64,000 nt of DNA from Streptomyces camelliae. GTDB lineage: Bacteria; Actinomycetota; Actinomycetes; Streptomycetales; Streptomycetaceae. The stretch covers positions 9,176,001-9,240,000 of the forward strand of contig NZ_CP115300.1 of assembly GCF_027625935.1 (NCBI RefSeq). The letters are read 5' to 3'. Below are positions 57,287 to 64,000 of the stretch, one piece after another. Each line of letters opens with the position of its first letter. The stretch's first letter is position 1. Both the position numbers and the translations under genes were made by a program. A model generated the notes under the pieces. That model worked only from the letters and a program-made list of their open reading frames with translations. It did no database searches and was not told the DNA's origin.

Positions 57287-58711
57287 TCATGGGCTGACTT
57301 TTGCTGCTGCCTGTGCAGAGTGCCCGGTGAGGTGTTCGGGGCGCAGGATCGTGTCGAGTTGGGCGATGGTGAGCATGCCGGTTTCGGCGGCGAGGTCCTT
57401 GATGGGGCGGCCGGTGGCCAGGGCCTGGCGGGCGAGGCTGGTGCTGGCGGCGTAGCCGATGTGCGGGGTGAGTGCGGTGACCAGTCCTATAGAGCGGTGC
57501 ACGCTGTCGTGGAGGTGGTCACGGTTGGCGGTGATGCCGGGGATGCAGCGGGTGGTGAGGGTGTCGCAGGCGGCTCGCAGGTGGGCGAGGGAGCGCAGCA
57601 GGCTGTAGGCGATGACCGGTTCGAAAGCGTTGAGCTGGAGTTGGCCTGCTTCGGCGGCCATGGTGACGGTCAGGTCATTGCCGATGACTTCGAAGGCGAC
57701 CTGATTGACGACTTCGGGGATCACCGGGTTGACCTTGCCCGGCATGATGCTGGATCCGGCCTGGACGGGAGGCAGGTTGATCTCCCCAAGCCCGGCGGTG
57801 GGGCCGGATGAGGTCAGGCGCAGGTCGTTGCAGGTCTTGGAGAGCTTCACGGCGACTCGCTTGAGGACGCCGGAGAGCTGGACGAAGGCACCGCAGTCCT
57901 GGGTAGCTTCGATGAAGTTGTCCGCGGGCTGGACGGGTTCGCCGCTGATCTCGGCGAGGCGGGCGCAGACGAGTTCGGCGTAGCGGGGGTGGCCATTGAT
58001 GCCGGTGCCGATGGCGGTGCCACCGAGGTTGGACTCCAGGAGCAGGGCGGCGGCTTCGGTGAGGCGCTGGCGGTCCTCTTCGATCATGACGGCATAGGCG
58101 GTGAATTCCTGGCCTAGGGTCATCGGGACGGCGTCCTGGAGCTGGGTGCGGCCCATCTTCAGGACGCCGCTGAACTCAGCTGCTTTCGCGGTGAAGGCGG
58201 CGGCCAGTTTTCCCAGGCGGTCGTCGAGCAGGCGCAGTGAGGCGACGAGGGCGAGGCGGACGGCGGTGGGGTAGACGTCGTTGGTGCTCTGGCCCAGGTT
58301 GACGTGGTCCAGGGGGTGGATGACCTCGTAGTGGCCGCGGGGGTGGCCGATGATCTCCAGGGCCCGGTTGGCGATGACCTCGTTGGCGTTCATGTTGGTC
58401 GAGGTGCCGGCCCCGCCCTGGACGGGGTCGACGACGAACTGGTCGGCGAGCCGCCCGCCGCGGATCTCCTCGCACGCGGCGATGATCGCCCCGGCCAGGT
58501 CCTGGGGCAGCAGGCCCAGATCGCGGTTGGCTGTCGCTGCGGCTTGTTTGACCGCAGCCAGCGAGACGATCAGTTCCGGGAACTGGGAGATGGTGGAACC
58601 AGTGATCGCGAAGTTTTCCACCGCCCGCACCGTGTGCACTCCGTAGTAGGCGTCGGCCGGGACCTCCTTGTCCCCCACCAGGTCGTGTTCGATGCGTGTG
58701 TTCCGTGCCAT
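57287..58711 (-). CDS. aspA: Aspartate ammonia-lyase
   Basis: Deaminates L-aspartate to fumarate and ammonia. 474 residues, full length. The superfamily signature GSSIMPGKVNPVIPE (about 320) is intact, as are GTSTNMNANEVIANRA and HPLDHVNLGQSTNDVYPTAV. Fumarases share the fold, but the KVNPV and NANEV wording fits aspartases. It is divergent from the symporter gene with an operator-like sequence between. It should complete a pathway from imported aspartate to fumarate. Confidence 0.93.
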   Translation of the reverse strand: MARNTRIEHDLVGDKEVPADAYYGVHTVRAVENFAITGSTISQFPELIVSLAAVKQAAATANRDLGLLPQDLAGAIIAACEEIRGGRLADQFVVDPVQGGAGTSTNMNANEVIANRALEIIGHPRGHYEVIHPLDHVNLGQSTNDVYPTAVRLALVASLRLLDDRLGKLAAAFTAKAAEFSGVLKMGRTQLQDAVPMTLGQEFTAYAVMIEEDRQRLTEAAALLLESNLGGTAIGTGINGHPRYAELVCARLAEISGEPVQPADNFIEATQDCGAFVQLSGVLKRVAVKLSKTCNDLRLTSSGPTAGLGEINLPPVQAGSSIMPGKVNPVIPEVVNQVAFEVIGNDLTVTMAAEAGQLQLNAFEPVIAYSLLRSLAHLRAACDTLTTRCIPGITANRDHLHDSVHRSIGLVTALTPHIGYAASTSLARQALATGRPIKDLAAETGMLTIAQLDTILRPEHLTGHSAQAAAKVSP

Positions 58712-58800
58712 CTGAGCTCCTAGCCATCACCGCCGGCCCCGGCCGGCGTGCTCGTGCGGGACGTCTTGACAGGTCGCCGTCTGCGGCCCAGTCTTACCGT

Positions 58801-58826
58801 CCAATACGCAGAGCGCAATATATTGG
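58801..58826. promoter_or_regulatory. Operator-like site between aspA and the symporter gene
   Basis: CCAATACGCAGAGCGCAATA followed by TATTGG: CCAATA and TATTGG are outer inverted arms. GCGCAATAT is repeated as ACGCAATAT just before the GntR start at 60941. A TTGACA at 58766 may be the symporter -35. Confidence 0.65.
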
Positions 58827-58833
58827 AGCTCAG

Positions 58834-60186
58834 GTGAACTCACAAAACACCCCGACCAGCACGGACGGGCGTTCCGGAGCCCGGCCGGGCCTCCTGCGGC
58901 GATATCTGCGGATACCGATCGGCGTGCAGTCGATCATCGCTGTCGGACTCGGAGCCCTGATCGGCACGCTGGCGCCGAGTGCCGGCGTGCAGATGAAGAT
59001 CCTCGGCGATGTCTTCCTCAACCTGGTGCAGGTCGTCGTCCTGCCTCTGGTCTTCCCGCTGATCGTGCTGGGCATCGCCCGTATGGAGTCGGTGAAGAAG
59101 GTCGGCCGGATCGCGGGCAAGGCCATCCTCTACTTCGAGATCGTCACCACCGTCATCCTGCTGATCGCGGTGGGCCTGGCCAAGTTCACCGGCATCGGCA
59201 AGGGCGCCCCCGTCCATGGGGCCGACGCCAAGGACCTTCACGGGCTGAGCAAAGGCATCGACTTCCACGAGCTGGTCCTGCACGCCGTACCGAAGAACAT
59301 CTTCGCCGCGTTCGGGGAGGGCAACCTGCTCGGTGCCATCGTTTTCGCCCTGCTCGTGGGCGTGGCCATGGCCGCGATCGGGGAGAAGGCGGCGCCCTTC
59401 GCCTCCGTGCTGGAGTCCGTCGCCGCAGTGATGTTCAAGGTCGTCGGCTACGTCATCCGCATCGCGCCGCTCGGGGTGCTCGGTTTCATCTCTTACGACG
59501 TCGCCCACTACGGCTTCGGCAACCTGCGCAGCCTCGCGGGCTTCATCGCCGTCGTCTACGCGGGCCTGGCCATCGTCCTCGGCCTGCTCTTCCCCCTCAT
59601 CGCCGCGATCTACCGCATCCGCTACGTCGAGTTGCTCAAGTCGATTGCCGACCTGGCGGGCATCGCCTTCGTCACCCGTAGCTCCGAATCCGTACTGGCC
59701 CCCCTCATGGGCAAGCTGGAGGACTTCGGCGTCAGCCGCTCCACGACCTCCTTCGTCGTCCCCCTCGGCTACTCCTTCAACACCGACGGCTCCGTGCTCT
59801 ACATGGGCGCCGCCCTGGTCTTCCTCGCCAACGCCTACGGCGGCGACACCTCCCTGCCCGCCCTGCTCCTCATGGTCGGCGTGCTGGTGCTCCTGTCCAA
59901 GGGCATGGCCGGAGTCGCCTCGGCCTCCATCGTCGTCCTCATCGCGGCCGGCAACAGCATGGGACTGCCCGCCGAGGGCATCGCCCTGCTCCTCGGCGTG
60001 GACTTCATCGTCGACATGGCCCGCACCGGCGTGAACGTCATCGGCAACTCCCTCGCCGCCGCCGTCATCGACAACTCCGAGAAGCGGCGGAAGGCCGAAC
60101 ACGGCCCGAGCCAGGGGGCCGCTGTCAACGACACCGCCCCCCAGTCGCAACTCGCACCGGCACTTCAGAAGGATGCCGCGCAGTGA
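58834..60186 (+). CDS. Dicarboxylate/amino acid:cation symporter (DAACS family)
   Basis: Imports aspartate, glutamate or C4-dicarboxylates with Na+ or H+. 450 residues with eight membrane helices and two re-entrant loops. Family motifs: VTRSSESVLAPLMGKLEDFG (HP1 serine region), PLGYSFNTDGSVLYMGAALV (NxDG motif) and LLLGVDFIVDMARTGVNVIG (HP2/TM8 with the substrate Asp/Arg). GTG start with GGAG at 7 bases. The stop overlaps the racemase start (GTGA). The neighbouring aspartase and racemase argue for aspartate, possibly both enantiomers. Confidence 0.93.
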   Translation: MNSQNTPTSTDGRSGARPGLLRRYLRIPIGVQSIIAVGLGALIGTLAPSAGVQMKILGDVFLNLVQVVVLPLVFPLIVLGIARMESVKKVGRIAGKAILYFEIVTTVILLIAVGLAKFTGIGKGAPVHGADAKDLHGLSKGIDFHELVLHAVPKNIFAAFGEGNLLGAIVFALLVGVAMAAIGEKAAPFASVLESVAAVMFKVVGYVIRIAPLGVLGFISYDVAHYGFGNLRSLAGFIAVVYAGLAIVLGLLFPLIAAIYRIRYVELLKSIADLAGIAFVTRSSESVLAPLMGKLEDFGVSRSTTSFVVPLGYSFNTDGSVLYMGAALVFLANAYGGDTSLPALLLMVGVLVLLSKGMAGVASASIVVLIAAGNSMGLPAEGIALLLGVDFIVDMARTGVNVIGNSLAAAVIDNSEKRRKAEHGPSQGAAVNDTAPQSQLAPALQKDAAQ

Positions 60187-60896
60187 CCAGCTCGACCGGC
60201 ACCACGGAGATCATCGGCATCCTGGGCGGCATGGGACCGGCGGCCACCGCCGACTTCTACGCCAAACTGGTGTCGATGACTCCGGGCCACAGCGACCAGG
60301 ACCACCTCAGGACAGTCATCTGGTCCGATCCCACCGTCCCCGACCGCACCGAGGCCCTCCTCGGCAACGGCCCCGACCCGACCCCCTGGCTCCTCAATGG
60401 CAGCCGGGTCCTGCGCGAGGCCGGCGCCACCGTCATCGCCATCCCCTGCAACACCGCGCACGCCTTCGTGCCCCGCATCGCCGACCACGTCGGACTGCCG
60501 ATCATCCACATGATCGCCGAAGTCGCACGCCACCTCACCACCCTGGATCCGACTGTCCACACCGCCGGACTGCTGGCCACCACCGGCACCCTCCGTGCGG
60601 GCCTGTACCAGGAGTGGCTCCAACGCCACGGCATCCGCCTGCTTCTGCCCGACCCAACCAGCCGGCAGGACCAGGTCATGGCCGCCATCCGCGCCGTCAA
60701 GGCCGGCGACCAGGCAGCAGCGGCCGTACCCCTGGCCGACGCCGCACAACAGCTGTCCGCACAAGGAGCGCAGGCGATCATCGCGGGCTGCACCGAGATC
60801 CCACTCGGCCTGCCCACCGACGCCGTGGACGTCCCCCTCATCGATCCCGCCGTCATCCTGGCCCAGGCACTCGTCCGCCGTGTCCAGGCCCGATGA
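60183..60896 (+). CDS. Aspartate/glutamate racemase family protein
   Basis: 237 residues. Two catalytic cysteines in VIAIPCNTAHAF (Cys89) and IIAGCTEIPLG (Cys203), and the N-terminal GILGGMGPAATADFY motif. PLP-independent interconversion of D- and L-aspartate or glutamate. Start overlaps the symporter stop, so both are made together. It would feed imported D-aspartate to aspartase. Confidence 0.92.
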   Translation: MTSSTGTTEIIGILGGMGPAATADFYAKLVSMTPGHSDQDHLRTVIWSDPTVPDRTEALLGNGPDPTPWLLNGSRVLREAGATVIAIPCNTAHAFVPRIADHVGLPIIHMIAEVARHLTTLDPTVHTAGLLATTGTLRAGLYQEWLQRHGIRLLLPDPTSRQDQVMAAIRAVKAGDQAAAAVPLADAAQQLSAQGAQAIIAGCTEIPLGLPTDAVDVPLIDPAVILAQALVRRVQAR

Positions 60897-60940
60897 CGGG
60901 GACGAACAAGCTCTTGCCGGTCCGATGTACTGTACGCAAT

Positions 60941-61627
60941 ATGTCACTCGACAGTCCCGTCTCCCGCCGCCTCCTCAGCGATGAGGTCTTTCACCGCCTG
61001 CGCGACTCCATCGTGCGCGGCGAACTCGTCCCGGGAGAGAAGGTCAAGGACAGCGAGCTCGCCGAGCGCCTCGGGCTCAGCCGCACCCCGGTGCGCGAGG
61101 CGCTCGCCCGGCTCGCTGACATCGGTCTCGTCGAGGCCAAGCCCGGCGTCTATACCCGCATCACCCCCCTCAACCGTCGCGACGCCGTAAAGACCCTCGC
61201 CGTCCTGCGCTCCCTCGACCAGCTCGCCATCGAGACCGCCGTGCCGGTGATGACCGAGCAGGACCTGGAGCGCATGCGGGATGCAAACCGCGACTTCGAA
61301 CGGGCCGTCGCCGCCAACGACACCGCCGCCGCCCTCACGGCGGACGACCGCTTCCACGCCGTCCCCATCATGGCCTCGGACAACCCCGTCCTCAGCCGGA
61401 TCGTCGAGCAGCTCCACCCGCAGATCCACCGCATCCTCTACCGCAAGTTCTCCACCCTGCTCGGCGGCCGCAACACCATCGAGCACCACGACCAGCTCGT
61501 CCAGGTCTGCGCAACCGGCGATGCCCGCGCCGCAGCCGAACTCTCCGGACGGCACTGGTCCGAACTCGGCGGACACATCAACCAGCTCTTCGACACCAAC
61601 CAGTTCACCGAGCCGGCAACCGCCTGA
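60941..61627 (+). CDS. GntR-family (FCD) regulator of the aspartate module
   Basis: 228 residues. N-terminal winged HTH (LSDEVFHRLRDSIVRGELVP; AERLGLSRTPVREALARLAD) and an all-helical FCD domain with metal-site residues (DRFHAVPIMASDNPV, HHDQLVQVCATGD). There is no ribosome site; the ATG is directly preceded by TGTACGCAAT, so the transcript may be leaderless and the promoter/operator overlaps the start. The ACGCAATAT there matches the aspA/symporter intergenic site. Confidence 0.9.
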   Translation: MSLDSPVSRRLLSDEVFHRLRDSIVRGELVPGEKVKDSELAERLGLSRTPVREALARLADIGLVEAKPGVYTRITPLNRRDAVKTLAVLRSLDQLAIETAVPVMTEQDLERMRDANRDFERAVAANDTAAALTADDRFHAVPIMASDNPVLSRIVEQLHPQIHRILYRKFSTLLGGRNTIEHHDQLVQVCATGDARAAAELSGRHWSELGGHINQLFDTNQFTEPATA

Positions 61628-61642
61628 CAGAGGTGCGTCGGT

Positions 61643-61768
61643 GGGTCTACCGAGTCTCCATATCACCCTTGCGTGGCGGCGACCGTGCATCATCCACGCG
61701 AGCGACCTCTCGACGACCCAGCGGCGAGGCAGCACGACGAAACCGGAGGCGTCCTTGAAAGATCCCAC
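61643..61768 (-). pseudogene. IS5-family transposase C-terminal scrap
   Basis: Encodes SFKDASGFVVLPRRWVVERS then LAWMMHGRRHARV, the Glu region of an IS5 transposase (RRWVVERSLAW). Nothing else of the element remains. Confidence 0.75.
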
Positions 61769-61820
61769 TGAAGGTCGTCAATCATCAAAGACCGCCGCAC
61801 AGGAAAACGGTGCGAGCTGC

Positions 61821-62819
61821 GTGCTCTGGTGGGCTCTGGACGAGATACGAGTGCAGGTGACAGGGCGCGACGCCCGTTACTCGCAGGTGGTGTTGGAGCT
61901 GGCCTGGAATCCGGGCCCTGGGGCGGATGCGTCGCTTGCGGCGCAGATCTTGGCCGGTATGACGAAGCGGGCGTGGCTGTCGGCGCCGATCGGGTCGGTG
62001 GTCCTCGTGGCACCCGGAGCCGGTGCACACCCGGGGGTGGAGCCGGCCGTGGACAAGGTCCAGGAGCTGTGGCCGGCGGCGGTGGTCACGGTGGTGGACG
62101 AGGCAGTGGCCGCACTGGCCGGTGCCGGCCTGGACCCGGAGCCGGCCGCGTGTGTCGTGGTGCACCAGGACGGGCTACGCACCTCGGTCGCTGTCGTCGC
62201 CGGGCGCGAGGCGATCGCCGGTGGTCTGGTGGCCGGTGGCACGCGAGGTCTGGCCCAGGCGGTGGTCGAGCACCTGCGGGCCGAGCACCGGCTCGACGCC
62301 GGCCTGGAGTCGGCGTGGGCCGCCGTCGTTCACGGCGGCGTGTTCGCGCCATCGTCAACGGTGCCCACCCCCGGGCCTGTCTACGGATCGATGATCACCG
62401 AGGATCGTGTCTTCCCTCGGCAGCCGGGCGAGGTGACCTTGTCGCCGACCGAACTGCGCGCCGTCGTGGCCCCTGCCTACCAGCCGGTGGTGGGCCTCGT
62501 GGAGCAGGTGCTGCGTGAAGCGCCGCCGGAGACCGTCCGGCAGGCGACCGCCGGCGGGCTGCTGCTGACCGGCCCGCACCTGCCCGGAGCGGAGGACCAC
62601 CTGACGGATCTGACCGGGCTGCCCGCTCGTCGGGTGGTCGAACCGACGGCAGGGTTTCACGATCCCCAGGTCCTCCTCGACGGGGTGGCCCGTCTGCTCG
62701 CCGAGAAGCCGCCTGCCCCCGTCATCGTCGAGCACCGCATTGACCTTTCAGAGAAGTTGCAATTGCTGGAGAAGCTCGGCCTGCGGCTACCACGTGATCT
62801 GAACGCCGACGACGGGTAA
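61821..62819 (+). CDS. MreB-like (actin-fold) protein, divergent
   Basis: 332 residues. The second half has the MreB wording VVGLVEQVLREAPPETVRQA, GGLLLTGPHLPGAEDHLTDL and TGLPARRVVEPTAGFHDPQV (ATP-binding and end helices). The first half is reduced: the usual phosphate-1 loop is not seen (WWALDEIRVQVTGRDARYSQ). Streptomyces carry a short third MreB homologue besides MreB and Mbl, and this resembles that type. It may have lost normal filament function. The start (GTG 61821) is uncertain; a TTG at 61755 is also in frame. Confidence 0.7.
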   Translation: MLWWALDEIRVQVTGRDARYSQVVLELAWNPGPGADASLAAQILAGMTKRAWLSAPIGSVVLVAPGAGAHPGVEPAVDKVQELWPAAVVTVVDEAVAALAGAGLDPEPAACVVVHQDGLRTSVAVVAGREAIAGGLVAGGTRGLAQAVVEHLRAEHRLDAGLESAWAAVVHGGVFAPSSTVPTPGPVYGSMITEDRVFPRQPGEVTLSPTELRAVVAPAYQPVVGLVEQVLREAPPETVRQATAGGLLLTGPHLPGAEDHLTDLTGLPARRVVEPTAGFHDPQVLLDGVARLLAEKPPAPVIVEHRIDLSEKLQLLEKLGLRLPRDLNADDG

Positions 62820-62921
62820 ACCCCATGCGGAGCGTTCCGGGCCAGGACTCGTGCGGCTTTCGCGGGGCGATCACCACACCAAGGGTGGGCATCACACCGG
62901 AACAGACTTGGGGAGGAACCG

Positions 62922-63590
62922 GTGAGCACTACCGGGCGGAGATGGCTCGTGCGGTTTTCGTGGGTGGCACTCGCGGTGCCGGCGAGCGCGATGCTGACGG
63001 CGATTGCGTTCGGCCTCGTCTACGGTGCGTCGCTGACGCCCGTCGGATGGCGGAACACGTTCGTCATGGGCTTCGTCGGGGTGGTGTTGGTGGGTGGTCT
63101 GATCGGGTTGGCGTTCGTCCTGTACGACTTTCGGACGGAGAACACGGAGGAGAGCGCGCGGATACGGGAGATCGCGGTGGCCGTCTGCGTCGCTGTGACC
63201 ATGTTTGTGGGGTGGATCGTTCTGAAGGACCAGGCGTTGCACGAGCGTGGCCGACCCGTCCCGGCGGTCGTGACGGCTCTGCAGGGCAGCGCCAGCCCGT
63301 TCGACGCCGGAACGGAAGCGATCCTGGCGGACGCCTCCCACCACCAGCCGCTCGGCGCCATCGGCGCGGGGGACCTCGCTGTCGGTGACCACATCACCGT
63401 CACCGTCGATCCCCGGGGCAGGTACGGCGTCAGTGCCGGCCCGCCGCCCGCCAATCCCGAATGGCTCTGGACGCTGTCCGCCCTGATCGCCGTGGTTCAG
63501 GCCCTGCTCGTCGCCTCGATCGGTTTCAGCGCGGCCAGGGCGCGGGAGCACTGGCCGGCCTGGAAGAGGCTTACGGAGCCCTCCTTGTGA
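62922..63590 (+). CDS. Membrane protein with beta insert, unknown function
   Basis: 222 residues, GTG start with GGGGAGG upstream. Three N-terminal membrane helices (WVALAVPASAMLTAIAFGLV; TFVMGFVGVVLVGGLIGLAF; IAVAVCVAVTMFVGWIVLKD), then an exported domain of about 75 residues (ILADASHHQPLGAIGAGDLA, VGDHITVTVDPRGRYGVSAG) and a last helix (LWTLSALIAVVQALLVASIG). No known family. 102 bases after the MreB-like gene. Confidence 0.7.
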   Translation: MSTTGRRWLVRFSWVALAVPASAMLTAIAFGLVYGASLTPVGWRNTFVMGFVGVVLVGGLIGLAFVLYDFRTENTEESARIREIAVAVCVAVTMFVGWIVLKDQALHERGRPVPAVVTALQGSASPFDAGTEAILADASHHQPLGAIGAGDLAVGDHITVTVDPRGRYGVSAGPPPANPEWLWTLSALIAVVQALLVASIGFSAARAREHWPAWKRLTEPSL

Positions 63591-63681
63591 TCGTGCTGCA
63601 CGAGAGCGGCCGGTTACCCCGACGCGGCCATGTCGGTGGTGATCGGCGATCCGATCCCGTGCACCGCGGTCGCCGTCAACA

Positions 63682-63816
63682 TCACGCAGCTACCGTGGTG
63701 GTGAACGCGTCGACTCCGCCGAGGCGGTCACAAGGCAGCTTCTCCTTGCAGGCGGCCAGGACCTTGTCCAGGGCGGGGTCCTGGGCTGCGGATGCCGCGT
63801 TGACCGGATCGTTCAT
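63682..63816 (-). CDS. Small ORF, 44 residues
   Basis: ATG preceded by AAGGAG at 5 bases, a strong ribosome site. Reads MNDPVNAASAAQDPALDKVL and ends LGGVDAFTTTVAA, with two cysteines (AACKEKLPCD). No family. The rest of the window end shows no supportable gene. Confidence 0.4.
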   Translation of the reverse strand: MNDPVNAASAAQDPALDKVLAACKEKLPCDRLGGVDAFTTTVAA

Positions 63817-64000
63817 GCGTACTCCTTGGCCTGCTCCCGGAGTGCACGCTATCGGCGCTGGAGAACACCGTTGGGATACTTGCGCGAGCCGGTAGGCGCG
63901 GCTGCTGTCTGCCGACACAGGGCCTGGTGCGGGGCCGCGCCACCCGCGCCCGCTGCGGGTCTGTGGTCGCGACAATGCCCGGCTGCAGCCTGGCGCCGGG

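Overview
The window is high-GC actinobacterial DNA and reads as Streptomyces. Many starts are GTG, genes are packed with 4-bp GTGA/ATGA overlaps, there are SpoIIE-type PAS/GAF/PP2C phosphatases and NsdA-like TPR regulators, and a broken gene for the telomere terminal protein Tpg is present. The Tpg remnant and the density of insertion sequences suggest a chromosome arm or linear-plasmid segment rather than the core. No rRNA or tRNA gene was seen.

Bases 1-10.1 kb form an intact metabolic block: aldehyde dehydrogenase plus gamma-glutamyl-GABA hydrolase-like amidohydrolase, a convergent one-carbon operon (GcvT-like T-protein, PurU, FolD) facing a TetR gene across a palindrome-rich promoter, a PAS-PAS-GAF-PP2C-HATPase phosphatase and a MarR regulator.

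Bases 10.1-29.6 kb are a graveyard of mobile DNA. A tyrosine recombinase/XRE/zinc-ribbon recombinase operon sits inside a split istB. There are TniA/TniB-like, ISL3, ISAs1 and IS5 remnants and many frameshifted genes. Among them are intact cargo genes: DUF4259, a HEAT-like protein, a TetR-GNAT operon, and a peroxiredoxin sharing a 24-bp operator-like sequence with a TetR gene. A 29-G homopolymer, a 5'-truncated solute:sodium symporter and a short orphan type I-E-like CRISPR array follow.

Bases 29.9-43.7 kb hold a complete second-type DNA polymerase III alpha subunit, a secreted low-complexity protein, a complete IS5-family element with 24-bp inverted repeats, a TPR regulator that lost its start to an IS701 element, a Tet(X)-like flavin monooxygenase between two inverted IS701 ends, and a LuxR regulator divergent from a secreted protein.

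Bases 43.7-57 kb are again decayed (IS630, tpg, IS3/IS5 remnants, broken phosphotransferase, secreted nuclease and DUF3761 genes). They carry an intact arsenic/organoarsenical resistance cluster (arsR-aqpS-arsC-arsN1 coupled by overlaps, divergent arsI), an MscL-like channel with a zinc ribbon, and an SMI1/KNR4 gene cleanly split by a complete IS3 element.

Bases 57.3-63.6 kb are an intact aspartate module (aspartate ammonia-lyase, divergent dicarboxylate/amino-acid symporter, Asp/Glu racemase, GntR regulator), which would import aspartate, interconvert its enantiomers and release fumarate and ammonia. An MreB-like protein and a membrane protein follow.
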